Position numbers and translations under genes: made by a program. The notes below the pieces were generated by a model that was not told the DNA's origin, did no database searches, and saw nothing but the letters and a program-made list of their open reading frames with translations. 64,000 nt of DNA from Lysobacteraceae bacterium (GTDB lineage: Bacteria; Pseudomonadota; Gammaproteobacteria; Xanthomonadales; Rhodanobacteraceae): positions 1-64,000 of the forward strand of contig JAJFUF010000025.1 in assembly GCA_021372495.1 (NCBI GenBank), written 5' to 3'. Shown here piece after piece: positions 39,024 through 48,716 of this stretch (position 1 is the first letter of the stretch; every line of letters begins with the position of its first letter).

Positions 39024-40363
39024 GCCGCCGCCTCGTCGGCCTGGCGCACGCGGCCGCGCAGCGAATTGGACATCGCCGCGGTGATCACCACGTCGACGAA
39101 CTGGCCGACCAGGCGTGCGTGCCCGGCGAAATTGACGTAGCGCATGTTCTCGGTGCGCCCGGTCATCTCGTCCGGGTTCTTCCTGCTGGGACCCTCGACC
39201 AGCACGCGCTGCACGCTGCCGACCATCGCCTCGCTGATGCGCCGCGCGTTGGCGTTGAGCGCTTCCTGCAGGCGCGTCAGGCGCGCGTGCTTGACCGCGT
39301 CGGGCGTGTCGTCGGCGAGCTTGGCCGCCGGCGTGCCGGGGCGCTTCGAGAAAATGAAGGAGAAGCTCTGGTCGAAGCCGACGTCCTCGATCAGCTTCAT
39401 GGTCTGCTCGAAATCGTGGTCGGTCTCGCCGGGGAAGCCGACGATGAAGTCCGAGCTGACCGAGATGTCCGGGCGCACCGCGCGCAGCTTGCGGATGCGC
39501 TGCTTGTATTCCAGCGTGGTGTAGCCGCGCTTCATCGCGGCGAGCACGCGGTCGGAGCCGGCCTGCACCGGCAGGTGCAGGTAGTTGGCCAGCTTGGGCA
39601 CGTCGCGGTAGGCGGCGATCAGGCAGTCGCTGAATTCGACCGGGTGCGAGGTGGTGAAGCGGATGCGGCCGATGCCGTCGAGCTGCGCGATCGCGTGGAT
39701 CAGCAGGGCGAGGTCGGCGGTGCCGCCGTCGTGCATCGGCCCGCGGTAGGCGTTGACGTTCTGGCCCAGCAGGTTCACTTCCTTGACGCCCTGCTCGGCG
39801 AGCGTGGCGACCTCGGCCAGCACGTCGTCGAACGGGCGGCTGATCTCCTCGCCGCGGGTGTACGGCACCACGCAGTAGGAGCAGTACTTCGAGCAGCCTT
39901 CCATGATCGAGACGAACGCGGTCGGACCCTCGGCGCGCGGCTCGGGCAGGCGGTCGAACTTCTCGATCTCGGGGAAGCTGATGTCGACCTGCGGGCGACC
40001 GCTGGCGCGGTGGGCATCGATCATCTGCGGCAGGCGGTGCAGGGTCTGCGGGCCGAACACCAGGTCGACGAACGGCGCGCGCTTGACGATGCCCTCGCCC
40101 TCCTGGCTGGCCACGCAGCCGCCCACGCCGATCACCACCGGCTTGTCCCCCGCCTTCAGGTGCTTCCAGCGGCCGAGCTGGCTGAACACCTTTTCCTGCG
40201 CCTTCTCGCGGATCGCGCAGGTGTTGATCAGGATGACGTCGGCCTCGGCCTCGTTGTCGGTCAGCTCGAGGCCGTGCGCCGCCTTCAGCACGTCCGCCAT
40301 CTTGGCGGAGTCGTACTCGTTCATCTGGCAGCCGTGGGTCTTGATGAACAGTTTGCCGGACAT
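39020..40363 (-). CDS. miaB: tRNA-2-methylthio-N6-dimethylallyladenosine synthase
   Basis: Radical SAM methylthiotransferase modifying A37 of tRNAs that read UNN codons. 447 residues. The N-terminal MTTase domain carries C12, C49 and C83 for the auxiliary [4Fe-4S] cluster; the radical SAM triad is C157, C161, C164 (CSKYCSYC); a C-terminal TRAM domain follows. First gene of the miaB-ybeZ-ybeY-corC-DUF4105-corA run, with a four-base overlap to ybeZ. It is divergent from the transglycosylase gene across 128 bases. Confidence 0.96.
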   Translation of the reverse strand: MSGKLFIKTHGCQMNEYDSAKMADVLKAAHGLELTDNEAEADVILINTCAIREKAQEKVFSQLGRWKHLKAGDKPVVIGVGGCVASQEGEGIVKRAPFVDLVFGPQTLHRLPQMIDAHRASGRPQVDISFPEIEKFDRLPEPRAEGPTAFVSIMEGCSKYCSYCVVPYTRGEEISRPFDDVLAEVATLAEQGVKEVNLLGQNVNAYRGPMHDGGTADLALLIHAIAQLDGIGRIRFTTSHPVEFSDCLIAAYRDVPKLANYLHLPVQAGSDRVLAAMKRGYTTLEYKQRIRKLRAVRPDISVSSDFIVGFPGETDHDFEQTMKLIEDVGFDQSFSFIFSKRPGTPAAKLADDTPDAVKHARLTRLQEALNANARRISEAMVGSVQRVLVEGPSRKNPDEMTGRTENMRYVNFAGHARLVGQFVDVVITAAMSNSLRGRVRQADEAAA

Positions 40364-40491
40364 GGAAAGGAACGGAATGGGCGGCGAACCGCGTACTTTA
40401 CGCCGTGGGGTGGGCGCTCGCCAGCGCGCAGCCGCCAGCGTGAACGGCGTCGCTTGGCAGGGCGTGGCGGGCAGCGCACACTGCGCCCGCC

Positions 40492-41481
40492 ATGCACACC
40501 GCCGTCCGCAAGGGGGAAAGCGGCGGCCGCGAAGGCCGACCGTTGCCGTCGTCCCGCCGCGCGCGCCTCGCGCGCGGCCTGCTGGGGTGCGCGCTGCTGG
40601 CGGGCGGCTGGGGCCTGCCCGCGCACGCCGGCGGGCTGTACCGCTGCAGCGGCCCGCAGGGCGAGACCGTGTTCGCCAGCCGTCCGGACGGCTATAGCGA
40701 CTGCCGCCGCGTGGCCGGCGAAAGCGGCAGCGCCGCCCCCGCCGCGCCGTCGCGCGGGCGCTGGCAGTACCGCGAACAGCCGGCAAAACCCCCTGCCGCC
40801 GTCGCGGGGCCGCCCGCCGCCGCGCCCGCGGCCAAGCCGGCCGCGGCGTCCGCGGACCGGCCGCGGGTGCTCAGCGGCGCGGTCTACCGGGTCACCCGCG
40901 CCGACGGCAGCGTCGAGTACACCAACATCGGCGCGCACGCGCGCGGCGGCGAGGTCAAGGTGCTGTTCACCTATATCGCCACCTGCGTCGCCTGCGACGT
41001 GCATTCGACCATCGACTGGGCGCACACCCCGCTGCGCCTGACCGCCTACCGCGACGAGGTCGCCCGCGCCGCCGCGGGTTCGGGCGTGGACGCGGCGCTG
41101 CTGCGCGCGGTGATCCATGCGGAGTCGGCGTTCAATCCCTACGCGGTGTCGCGCAAGGGCGCGCAGGGCCTGATGCAGTTGATGCCGGACACGGCCGCCG
41201 ATCTCGGCGTGGCCGACGCGTTCGACGCCGGCCAGAACATTCGCGGCGGCGCGCAGTACCTGGCGCAATTGCTGAAGAGCTTCCACGGCGACGAGCGGCT
41301 CGCCGCGGCGGCCTACAACGCCGGCGCGGCGGCGGTGCGCAAGTACGGCGGCGTGCCGCCGTACGACGAGACGCGGGTGTACGTGCAGCGCGTCGCCCAG
41401 CTCGCGCAGCGCTACCGCGCGGCGACGGCCGGCGACGGCGCGGGCACGGCAGGGCAGGCGCGGGCGCCGGCGTTGCCCTGA
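40492..41481 (+). CDS. Lytic transglycosylase (SLT domain) with DUF4124-like N-terminus
   Basis: Exported peptidoglycan-cleaving enzyme. 329 residues: signal peptide ending near AHAG (about residue 47), a short DUF4124-like segment ([18 protein letters not shown]), an Ala/Pro linker, and a C-terminal SLT domain with catalytic E211 (IHAESAFNP), [10 protein letters not shown], and [15 protein letters not shown]. The first 30 residues before the hydrophobic core are unusually long and charged, so the start may lie downstream. Monocistronic; converges on the DegS-like gene. Confidence 0.88.
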   Translation: MHTAVRKGESGGREGRPLPSSRRARLARGLLGCALLAGGWGLPAHAGGLYRCSGPQGETVFASRPDGYSDCRRVAGESGSAAPAAPSRGRWQYREQPAKPPAAVAGPPAAAPAAKPAAASADRPRVLSGAVYRVTRADGSVEYTNIGAHARGGEVKVLFTYIATCVACDVHSTIDWAHTPLRLTAYRDEVARAAAGSGVDAALLRAVIHAESAFNPYAVSRKGAQGLMQLMPDTAADLGVADAFDAGQNIRGGAQYLAQLLKSFHGDERLAAAAYNAGAAAVRKYGGVPPYDETRVYVQRVAQLAQRYRAATAGDGAGTAGQARAPALP

Positions 41482-41497
41482 ACCGTTCGCGCGCCGC

Positions 41498-42676
41498 TCA
41501 GCCCTCGCTCAGCGAGGAATAGCGCGGGCGCTGCGCCAGCATCACGGCGGCGCGGAACGGCGTGCCGTCGCGCAGGCCGGACAGGGTCACCTCGGTACCC
41601 GGCTTCAGCGCGGCTTCGCGGTTGCGCAGGTCGGACGGATCGAGGATGTCGTGCTCGTCGAGGCGCAGCAGCACGTCGCCGGGGCGCAGCCCGGCCTTTG
41701 CCGCCGGACCGCCGACGTAGACGTCCAGCACTTCGGCGCCTCGCGCGGCCGCGGGCAGGCCGCTGTCGGCGGCGATCGACAGGCGGCCGTAGTCGGCGCC
41801 GATCCAGCCGCGGGTCACGCCGCCGTGGTCGACGATCTGCTCCAGCACCGTGTTCGCCGTGCGCACCGGAATGGCGAAGCCGATGCCCTCGGCGCCGCTG
41901 GCACGGCCGAGCATCGCGGTGTTGATGCCGACCAGTTCGCCATGCGCGTTGACCAGCGCGCCGCCGGAGTTGCCGGAGTTGATCGCCGCGTCGGTCTGGA
42001 TGAAGTCCTCGTAGGTGGACAGGTTCAACTGGCGCCCGTTCGCGCTGACGATGCCCATGGTCACGGTCTGGCCGATGCCGAACGGGTTGCCGATCGCCAG
42101 CACCACGTCGCCGACCCGCGGCGGCTTCGCCGCGGCGACCGCCACCGCCGGCAGGTGGCGGGCGTCGATCTTCAGCACGGCGAGGTCGGTGTCGGCATCG
42201 GTGCCGATCACGCGCGCCTGCGCCACGCGGCCGTCGTACAGCAGCACCTGGATGTCGTTGGCGCCGGCGATGACGTGGTTGTTGGTGAGCACGTAGCCGT
42301 CGGCGCTGGCGATCACGCCGGAGCCGAGGCTCTGCTCGCGGCGCTGGTAGGCCGGCCCGAGCGCGACGCCGCCGAACAGGCGGCGCAGCAGCGGATCCGG
42401 ATACACGCGAAGCTGGCGCTCGGTGACCAGCTTGTTGGCGTAGATGTTGACCACCGCCGGCGCCGCGCGGGCGACCGCATCGGCATAGGAAGCCGGCCCG
42501 CTGCCGGGCGTGGCGGCCGCCGCGGGCAGGCCGGGCGCGGCCGCGGCGGCCAGGCCGAGGCGCGCGCGCAGCGCCGCGCCGGCCTGCGGCCACGCGAGCG
42601 TGATCACGAACGCGACGGCGAGGCCGACGATCGCGAAGCGGATCACGAAGCTCAGCGCGCGTGCGATACGGGTCAT
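41498..42676 (-). CDS. DegS-like membrane-anchored HtrA serine protease
   Basis: Trypsin-like periplasmic protease with an N-terminal membrane anchor (residues 10-30) and a single C-terminal PDZ domain (about 285-375). 392 residues. Triad H134 (TNNHVI), D164 (DTDLAVLKI), S237 (NSGNSGGAL). One PDZ plus anchor is the DegS layout, which in enterics senses misfolded outer-membrane proteins and starts RseA cleavage. Two-PDZ DegQ/MucD forms are longer. It is divergent from petA; the 121-base gap must hold both promoters. Whether it acts on an anti-sigma factor is inference. Confidence 0.86.
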   Translation of the reverse strand: MTRIARALSFVIRFAIVGLAVAFVITLAWPQAGAALRARLGLAAAAAPGLPAAAATPGSGPASYADAVARAAPAVVNIYANKLVTERQLRVYPDPLLRRLFGGVALGPAYQRREQSLGSGVIASADGYVLTNNHVIAGANDIQVLLYDGRVAQARVIGTDADTDLAVLKIDARHLPAVAVAAAKPPRVGDVVLAIGNPFGIGQTVTMGIVSANGRQLNLSTYEDFIQTDAAINSGNSGGALVNAHGELVGINTAMLGRASGAEGIGFAIPVRTANTVLEQIVDHGGVTRGWIGADYGRLSIAADSGLPAAARGAEVLDVYVGGPAAKAGLRPGDVLLRLDEHDILDPSDLRNREAALKPGTEVTLSGLRDGTPFRAAVMLAQRPRYSSLSEG

Positions 42677-42797
42677 CGGAGGCTGCGGTCGCGCCGCGCG
42701 CTTGATTGTGCGCGGCTGGGGCAGTCGTTAAACTAACACGATTTTTGGGGTCCGCCCTAACCGTATTCCGTTGGAATTCAGCGTTCCGGAGAGCCTG

Positions 42798-43400
42798 ATG
42801 GCGAACGAAGGGGTCAATCAGGGCCGCCGTCGCTTCCTCACCGCCACCACCGCCGTGGTCGGCGGCGTGGGGGTCGTGGCAGCGGCCGTGCCGTTCATCA
42901 AATCGTGGGAACCGAGCGCGCGCGCGAAATCCGCCGGCGCCCCGGTAATGGCCGATATCGGCAAGGTCGAGTCCGGCCAGATGGTCACGTTCGAGTGGCG
43001 CGGCCAGCCGGTGTGGGTGGTCAACCGCAGCAAGGAGCAGCTCGACGCGCTGGCCAGCCAGGACGCGCGCCTGAAGGATCCGAAGAGCGACAACGCCGAC
43101 CAGCAGCCCGACTACGCGAAGAACGAACACCGTTCGATCAAGCCCGAGTGGCTGGTGCTGGTGGGCCTGTGCACGCACCTCGGCTGCGTGCCCGACTACT
43201 ATCCCGAACTCAAGGCCGAGCCGTTCGATCCGGCCTGGAAGGGCGGCTTCTACTGTCCCTGCCACAAGTCGCGCTACGACATGGCCGGCCGCGTCTACGA
43301 CGGCGTGCCTGCGCCGGCCAACCTGCGCGTGCCGCCGTACCACTTCGTGACCGACACCCAGATCCAGATCGGCGTCGACCCGGCCAAGGGAGCAGCGTGA
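42798..43400 (+). CDS. petA: Ubiquinol-cytochrome c reductase, Rieske iron-sulfur subunit
   Basis: [2Fe-2S] subunit of the bc1 complex, oxidising ubiquinol at the periplasmic face. 200 residues with Tat-type N-terminus (GRRRFLTATT) and one anchor helix. Cluster box I is CTHLGC (C125, H127, C130); box II is CPCHKS (C153, C155, H156), in which the usual Gly after His is Lys157. The start at 42798 has a GGAGAG site. The stop overlaps the petB start by one base. First gene of petABC. Confidence 0.94.
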   Translation: MANEGVNQGRRRFLTATTAVVGGVGVVAAAVPFIKSWEPSARAKSAGAPVMADIGKVESGQMVTFEWRGQPVWVVNRSKEQLDALASQDARLKDPKSDNADQQPDYAKNEHRSIKPEWLVLVGLCTHLGCVPDYYPELKAEPFDPAWKGGFYCPCHKSRYDMAGRVYDGVPAPANLRVPPYHFVTDTQIQIGVDPAKGAA

Positions 43401-44695
43401 TGGCGACCGCGCACGTGACCGTCAAACCGCGCAACCGCGTGTTGGCATGGATCGAGGAGCGCCTGCCGATCCTGTCCTTCACCGCCTCGCACACCAGCGA
43501 GTACTACGCGCCGAAGAACTTCAACGTGATGTACTACTTCGGCTCGCTGGCGATGCTGGTGCTGGTGAACCAGATCGTCACCGGCATCTTCCTGACGATG
43601 AGCTACAAGCCGGACGCGGCGCTGGCCTTCGCGTCCGTCGAGTACATCATGCGCGACGTGGAGTGGGGCTGGCTGATCCGCTACATGCACTCCACCGGCG
43701 CCTCGCTGTTCTTCGTCGTCATCTACCTGCACATGTTCCGCGGCCTGATCTACGGCTCCTACAAGAAGCCGCGCGAGCTGGTCTGGCTGCTCGGCATGTT
43801 CATCTTCCTCGCGCTGATGGCCGAGGCGTTCATGGGCTACGTGCTGCCGTGGGGCAACATGTCGTTCTGGGGCGCGAAGGTGATCATCTCGCTGTTCGGC
43901 GCGGTGCCGGTGGTCGGCGACACGCTGGTGCAGTGGATCATGGGCGACTACAACCCCGCCGACGCCACCCTCAACCGCTTCTTCGCGCTGCACGTGATCG
44001 CGCTGCCGCTGGTGCTGCTGCTGCTGGTGGTGCTGCACCTCGCCGCGCTGCACGAAGTCGGCTCGAACAACCCGGACGGCGTCGAGATCAAGGAGAAGAA
44101 GGGCCCGAACGGCAGGCCGCTGGACGGCATCCCGTTCCACCCGTACTACACGGTGAAGGATCTGTTCGGCGTCGGCATGTTCCTGCTGATCGCCGCCTTC
44201 ATCATCTTCTTCGAGCCGACCGTCGGCGGCTGGTTCCTCGAGCACGACAACTTCATCCCGGCCGACAACCTGGTCACGCCGACGCACATCAAGCCGGTGT
44301 GGTACTTCACGCCGTTCTACGCGATCCTGCGCGTGATTCCGTCCAAGCTCGGCGGCGTGATCGCGATGTTCTCGGCAATCGTGCTGCTGTTCCTGGTGCC
44401 GTGGCTGGATCGCGGCAAGGTCAAGTCGATCCGCTACCGCGGCCTCGGCTACAAGCTGGCGATCGCGATGTTCGCGCTGGTGTTCGTGCTGCTCGGCGCG
44501 ATCGGCGCCGGCAAGACCGGCGAGTGGATTCCCGAGCTGTTCGGCGCGGCCGCGGACGTTACCCTGATCGAGAACGCGTTCGGCCGCACGCTGACCCTGC
44601 TGTACTTCGGTTTCTTCCTCTTCCTGTGGGCCTATACGCACTTCGGCCTGGAAAAGACCAAGCCGGTTCCGGAACGGGTGACGACGCATGACTAA
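43400..44695 (+). CDS. petB: Ubiquinol-cytochrome c reductase, cytochrome b subunit
   Basis: Eight-helix membrane subunit with two b haems. 431 residues. Haem ligands lie in HSTGASLFFVVIYLHM and HVIALPLVLLLLVVLHL. The Qo-site PEWY-type motif appears as KPVWYF, so the usual glutamate is replaced by Val in this reading. Overlaps petC by eight bases. Confidence 0.95.
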   Translation: MATAHVTVKPRNRVLAWIEERLPILSFTASHTSEYYAPKNFNVMYYFGSLAMLVLVNQIVTGIFLTMSYKPDAALAFASVEYIMRDVEWGWLIRYMHSTGASLFFVVIYLHMFRGLIYGSYKKPRELVWLLGMFIFLALMAEAFMGYVLPWGNMSFWGAKVIISLFGAVPVVGDTLVQWIMGDYNPADATLNRFFALHVIALPLVLLLLVVLHLAALHEVGSNNPDGVEIKEKKGPNGRPLDGIPFHPYYTVKDLFGVGMFLLIAAFIIFFEPTVGGWFLEHDNFIPADNLVTPTHIKPVWYFTPFYAILRVIPSKLGGVIAMFSAIVLLFLVPWLDRGKVKSIRYRGLGYKLAIAMFALVFVLLGAIGAGKTGEWIPELFGAAADVTLIENAFGRTLTLLYFGFFLFLWAYTHFGLEKTKPVPERVTTHD

Positions 44696-45434
44696 GCGGG
44701 CTCTTTCTTCGATCGTGCTGGCGCTGGGCCTGGTTGCCGGCGGCGGCGCCGCACTCGCCTCCGAAGGCGGCGCCGAGCTGCCTGCGGCCAACACCAACGT
44801 CAAGGACACCGCCTCGCTGCAGCGCGGCGCGCGCCTGTTCTTCAACTACTGCGTGGGCTGCCACTCGCTGCGCTACCAGCGCTATTCGCGCACCGCCGAG
44901 GATCTCGGCCTGAGCGAACAGGAAGTGATGCAGAACCTCAACTTCACCGGCGCCAAGTTCGGCGACCCGGTGGTCGCGTCGATGCCCGGCAAGGACGCGC
45001 AGGCGTGGTTCGGCAAGGCACCGCCCGACCTGTCGCTGGAGGTGCGCGCCAAGGGCGCCGACTGGGTCTACAACTACCTGCGCTCGTTCTACCTCGACCC
45101 GTCGCGGCCGGTCGGCTGGAACAACACGGTGTTCCCCAACGCGTCGATGCCGAACCCGCTGTGGGAGCTGCAGGGCGTGCAGCACGCCGTGTACGCGCCG
45201 GCCGGGGCCGGCGCGGAAGCGGCCATCGAGAAGCTCGAACTGGCCCAGCCCGGGCGCCTGGCGCCGGCGCAGTTCGACCAGGCTGCGCGCGACCTGACCG
45301 CGTTCCTGCAGTACGTCGCCGAGCCGGCCGCCCTGCAGCGCCATCGCATCGGCGTCTGGGTGCTGCTCTACCTGGCCGCCTTTACCTTCATTGCGTGGCT
45401 GCTCAAGCGCGAATACTGGAAGGACGTGCACTGA
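44688..45434 (+). CDS. petC: Ubiquinol-cytochrome c reductase, cytochrome c1 subunit
   Basis: Periplasmic c-type haem subunit that passes electrons to soluble carriers. 248 residues: signal about 1-25, haem motif CVGCH (C55, C58, H59), likely Met ligand in NASMPNPLW, and a C-terminal anchor (VLLYLAAFTFIAWLL). Last gene of petABC. Possible downstream acceptors include the HiPIP encoded at 11563. Confidence 0.95.
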   Translation: MTKRALSSIVLALGLVAGGGAALASEGGAELPAANTNVKDTASLQRGARLFFNYCVGCHSLRYQRYSRTAEDLGLSEQEVMQNLNFTGAKFGDPVVASMPGKDAQAWFGKAPPDLSLEVRAKGADWVYNYLRSFYLDPSRPVGWNNTVFPNASMPNPLWELQGVQHAVYAPAGAGAEAAIEKLELAQPGRLAPAQFDQAARDLTAFLQYVAEPAALQRHRIGVWVLLYLAAFTFIAWLLKREYWKDVH

Positions 45435-45442
45435 CCGCAGCG

Positions 45443-45469
45443 GCGCGGCGGCGAGCTGCGCCGCCGCGC
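45443..45469 (+). terminator. Strong GC hairpin after petC
   Basis: An 11-base perfect stem (GCGCGGCGGCG and complement) with a five-base loop begins nine bases after the petC stop. There is no T-run, so it may end transcription weakly or serve as a 3' stabiliser between petABC and sspA. Confidence 0.45.
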
Positions 45470-45507
45470 TATCCTGTGCGCGGCTGACAACTCGGGGGGA
45501 AGTCGTC

Positions 45508-46131
45508 ATGGCGCAGAGCCCGCGTGTGCGGACCATTCTGACCCTGTTCACCGCGCGCGACAGCGTGCAGTGCCACCGCGTCCGGCTGGTGCTTGCCGCC
45601 AAGGGCGTGAGCTACGAGCGCGTGGCGGTGGACGAGGGCAAACCGCCCGAGGACCTCGTCGACCTCAACGCCGCCGGCACGCTGCCGACCCTGGTCGACC
45701 GCGATCTGGTGCTGTACGACACCGCGGTGATCTGCGAATACCTCGACGAGCGCTACCCGCATCCGCCGCTGATGCCGGTCGATCCGCTGTCGCGCGCGCG
45801 GCTGCGGCTGGCGATGGTGCGCATCGAGCAGGAATGGCTGCCGCTGCTGGACACCATCCGCGCCGGCGGGCGTCCGGCCGACACCGCACGCAAGCGCCTG
45901 CGCGAGGCGCTGCTGGCCTCGGTGCCGCTGTTCAAGGCGTCCAAGTTCTTCCTCAATCCCGAGATGAGCCTCGCCGACTGCCTGATCGCGCCGCTGGTCT
46001 GGCGCCTGCCCACGCTCGGCGTCGAGCTGCCGCGCGAGGGCAAGCCGATCCTCGATTACGGCGAACGCATCTTCCGCAACCCCGGATTCGCGCGCAGCCT
46101 GACCTCCGAAGAGAAGGCACTGCGCGAGTGA
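45508..46131 (+). CDS. sspA: Stringent starvation protein A
   Basis: GST-fold protein that binds RNA polymerase and alters gene expression in starvation and acid stress. 207 residues: thioredoxin-like N-terminal domain (LTLFTARDSVQCHRVRLVL) and helical C-terminal domain (EKPILDYGERIFRNPGF-like end). The start at 45508 is preceded by GGGGGGA. The petABC-sspA-sspB order is conserved in beta- and gammaproteobacteria and supports the call over a generic GST. Confidence 0.93.
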   Translation: MAQSPRVRTILTLFTARDSVQCHRVRLVLAAKGVSYERVAVDEGKPPEDLVDLNAAGTLPTLVDRDLVLYDTAVICEYLDERYPHPPLMPVDPLSRARLRLAMVRIEQEWLPLLDTIRAGGRPADTARKRLREALLASVPLFKASKFFLNPEMSLADCLIAPLVWRLPTLGVELPREGKPILDYGERIFRNPGFARSLTSEEKALRE

Positions 46132-46138
46132 GCTTGCC

Positions 46139-46549
46139 GTGAACGAACCGCGCATGACCTCGAATCGCCCGTACCTGCTGCGGGCGATCTACGAGTGGAT
46201 CTGCGACAACGGATTGACGCCCTACGTGCTGGTCGACGCGACGCGCCCGGGCACCGAGGCGCCGACGCAGTCGATCAAGGACGGCAAGGTCGTGCTCAAC
46301 CTGGCGCCGCGGGCGGTCAGCCAGCTCGATCTCGGCAAGGATCGGGTCAGCTTCCTGGCGCGGTTTTCCGGAGTCAGCCGCACGGTCAGCTTCCCGGTCA
46401 GCGCGGTGGTCGCCGTGTATGCGCAGGAAAACGGCCAGGGCATGATGTTCCCGGCCGACGAAACCGACGCGGGCGCGCCGCCGGACTCCGGACCGGAGCC
46501 CCCGGCGCCGCCGCCGAAGGGCGCGCCGAAGCTGCGCGTCATCAAGTGA
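46139..46549 (+). CDS. sspB: ClpXP protease specificity-enhancing factor SspB
   Basis: Adaptor that binds ssrA-tagged proteins and delivers them to ClpXP. 136 residues: folded domain (RPYLLRAIYEWICDNGLTPYVLVDA ... MMFPADE split over about 110 residues), then a flexible Pro-rich linker and the terminal APKLRVIK, the ClpX-tethering peptide. The GTG start at 46139 lies seven bases after sspA; an ATG at 46154 would drop five residues. The 3' end overlaps the opposite-strand DUF3301 gene by eight bases. Confidence 0.93.
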   Translation: MNEPRMTSNRPYLLRAIYEWICDNGLTPYVLVDATRPGTEAPTQSIKDGKVVLNLAPRAVSQLDLGKDRVSFLARFSGVSRTVSFPVSAVVAVYAQENGQGMMFPADETDAGAPPDSGPEPPAPPPKGAPKLRVIK

Positions 46550-46862
46550 CGCCGGCCGCGACCGGCAGGCTGAACCCGGCCAGCCGGCCGCCGCGCAGGC
46601 GCACGCCCGCACGATGGCGATCCTTGCCGTCCAGGCTCACCTCGAAACTGTAGTGGCGCTCCAGCACCGGGCCACCGCTGTCGCGCACCAGGCGCAGGCG
46701 GCCCAGGGCGACGCTCTGGTCCAGCAGTTGCAGCCCCGCCTCGGCGCACAGCCGGCGCGCGCAGGCGATGGCCTGTTCGCGCGCGGCGAGCTGTTCGCGC
46801 CAGGCCAGGGCCAGCGCGCCGAGCAGGCACAGCGCGACGAGGGCGATCAGGGATTCCGGCAT
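46542..46862 (-). CDS. DUF3301 small membrane-anchored protein
   Basis: 106 residues with one N-terminal transmembrane helix (about 3-20) and a conserved cytoplasmic part (AGLQLLDQSVALGRLRLVRD, then RHYSFEVS), the DUF3301 pattern. Function unknown. Found near sspB in several gammaproteobacteria. Confidence 0.85.
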   Translation of the reverse strand: MPESLIALVALCLLGALALAWREQLAAREQAIACARRLCAEAGLQLLDQSVALGRLRLVRDSGGPVLERHYSFEVSLDGKDRHRAGVRLRGGRLAGFSLPVAAGVT

Positions 46863-47035
46863 GCGCTGACTCCGCGGCGACGGCGCAAGTGTGTGCGACG
46901 CGGCGGCGCCCCGGCAAGCCGCGCGGGCGAGCGTGAGGACAGTCGCAAAACGGCGGTCGGTACGCCGCAGCCGCGTCGGGTTTGATTACCATGGTCGCGA
47001 CCGCGGCCGCGGTGGCCATGCAAGGGGGCATAGGC

Positions 47036-47845
47036 ATGAGGCTGGTCTTTCCCAACGGCGAACATCCGCCATTCCGGCTCGGCGAAGGCGTGAGCGTGGT
47101 CGGCACGGCATCCGACTGCCAACTGGTGTTGGCGGCGGCCGGCATCGGCCTGCACCACTGCGAGATCGAGCTGCGCGGCGGCCAGGCGACGGTGCGCGTC
47201 CGCGAACCGTCGGCGGTCACCGTGCTGAACGGCTGGCAGCTCGACGGCGAGGCGCCGCTGAAGCCGGGCGACCTGCTGCTGTTCGCCCGCGTGGGCTGTC
47301 AGGTGATGGGCGACGAGCGCAGCGCGGCGGCGCCGACGCCCGTCGCCGCACCGGCATCGGCGCATGCGGCGCCGGCGGCGGACGACGGCCGCACGCGCGT
47401 GCGCACGGCGCTGCCGCGATTTGTCCTGCGCGGCGTCTCCGGGCCGACCTTCGGGCGCAGCTTCGCGGTGGGCGCCAGCGCGACCATCGGCCGCCAGAGC
47501 GACTGCGACATCTGCATCCCGGCCGAGGAGATCTCGCGCCATCATGCGCGCCTGCGCGCCGGCAGCGACACCGTGACCGTGGAGGACCTGGGCTCCGCCA
47601 ACGGCACCTTCGTCAACGGCCAGCGCGTCACCCAGGCCACGCTGCGGCCGGGCGACGAGCTGGCGCTGGACGCGGTGCGATTCATGCTGCTGGCGCCCGG
47701 ACACGAAGCGTCGCCGAAGCCGCAGGCGGCCGCGACGGCAGCGCCGGCGGCGTCGCGCGGGCTGGGCTGGCTGCGCGGGCTGGTCGCGCTGCTGGCGGCA
47801 GCCCTGCTGCTGCTGTTCGCGGCGCGCGCGCTGGGCTGGCTCTGA
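47036..47845 (+). CDS. Double FHA-domain membrane protein
   Basis: 269 residues: a divergent FHA-like fold at about 1-90 (LGEGVSVVGTASDCQLVL), a low-complexity Ala/Pro linker (about 93-120), a canonical FHA domain at about 125-215 with GRQSDCDI, SRHHA and NGT marking the phosphothreonine site, and a C-terminal hydrophobic helix (about 245-267). The start has an AGGGGG site; an upstream ATG at 46982 lacks one. It stands alone, with no kinase, phosphatase or secretion genes nearby, so the partner cannot be named. Confidence 0.85.
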   Translation: MRLVFPNGEHPPFRLGEGVSVVGTASDCQLVLAAAGIGLHHCEIELRGGQATVRVREPSAVTVLNGWQLDGEAPLKPGDLLLFARVGCQVMGDERSAAAPTPVAAPASAHAAPAADDGRTRVRTALPRFVLRGVSGPTFGRSFAVGASATIGRQSDCDICIPAEEISRHHARLRAGSDTVTVEDLGSANGTFVNGQRVTQATLRPGDELALDAVRFMLLAPGHEASPKPQAAATAAPAASRGLGWLRGLVALLAAALLLLFAARALGWL

Positions 47846-47855
47846 ACGCCGCGCG

Positions 47856-48716
47856 TCAGGCCGGCGCGAGCGCGCCGATCCGCATCGACAGGTCGATCGC
47901 GTGCACGTGCTTGGTCAGCGCGCCGATCGAGATGAAGTCGACCCCGCACTCGGCGATCGCGCGCACGCGTTCGAGGTCGACGCCGCCGGACACTTCCAGC
48001 GGCACGCGCCCGCCGGCGCGGCCGACGGCGGCGCGCAGCATCTCCGGCGTGAAGTCGTCGAGCATGACGCGGTCGACGCCGGCGGCCAGCGCCTCGTCCA
48101 GCTCCTGCAGCGATTCCACCTCGACTTCGAGCAACAGGCGCGGGTGCGCCGCGCGTGCGGCGCGCACCGCGGCGTCGAGTCCGCCGGCCGCGGCGATGTG
48201 GTTTTCCTTGATCAGGATCGCGTCGAACAGGCCGATGCGGTGGTTGCTGCCGCCGCCGCAGCGCACCGCGTATTTCTGCGCCAGGCGCAGGCCGGGCAGG
48301 GTCTTGCGGGTGTCGAGGATGGTGGCGCGGGTGCCGGCCACCGCGGCGACGTAGCGTGCGGTGACGGTGGCGGTGGCCGAGAGCGTCTGCAGGAAATTCA
48401 GCGCGCAGCGTTCGCCGCCGACCAGCGTGCGCGCGCGGCCGGCGAGTTCGCACAGCGTGGCGTCGGCGCCGACGCGCTCGCCGTCCGCGCAACGCCAGTC
48501 GATGCGCACGCTCGCGTCCAGCGCGCGGAAGCACGCCTCGGCCCAGGGGATGCCGGCGATCACCGCGTCCTCGCGGCAGACGATGCGCGCCGTGGCGCGC
48601 GCGTCGGCGGGCAGCAGGTCGGCGGTGGCGTCGCCGTCGCCGAAATCCTCGGCCAGCGCGCGGCGGACGTCTTCCCGGATGATGGCGGCCGCGGGCGGCG
48701 CCGGCGGCACGCTCAT
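47856..48716 (-). CDS. nadC: Nicotinate-nucleotide pyrophosphorylase (quinolinate phosphoribosyltransferase)
   Basis: De novo NAD synthesis: quinolinate plus PRPP gives nicotinate mononucleotide and CO2. 286 residues with the substrate motif DTRKTLPGLR, the AVRCGGGSNHR segment and ILIKENH. The ATG overlaps the stop of the DUF1631 gene by four bases. nadA and nadB are not in the window. Confidence 0.95.
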   Translation of the reverse strand: MSVPPAPPAAAIIREDVRRALAEDFGDGDATADLLPADARATARIVCREDAVIAGIPWAEACFRALDASVRIDWRCADGERVGADATLCELAGRARTLVGGERCALNFLQTLSATATVTARYVAAVAGTRATILDTRKTLPGLRLAQKYAVRCGGGSNHRIGLFDAILIKENHIAAAGGLDAAVRAARAAHPRLLLEVEVESLQELDEALAAGVDRVMLDDFTPEMLRAAVGRAGGRVPLEVSGGVDLERVRAIAECGVDFISIGALTKHVHAIDLSMRIGALAPA

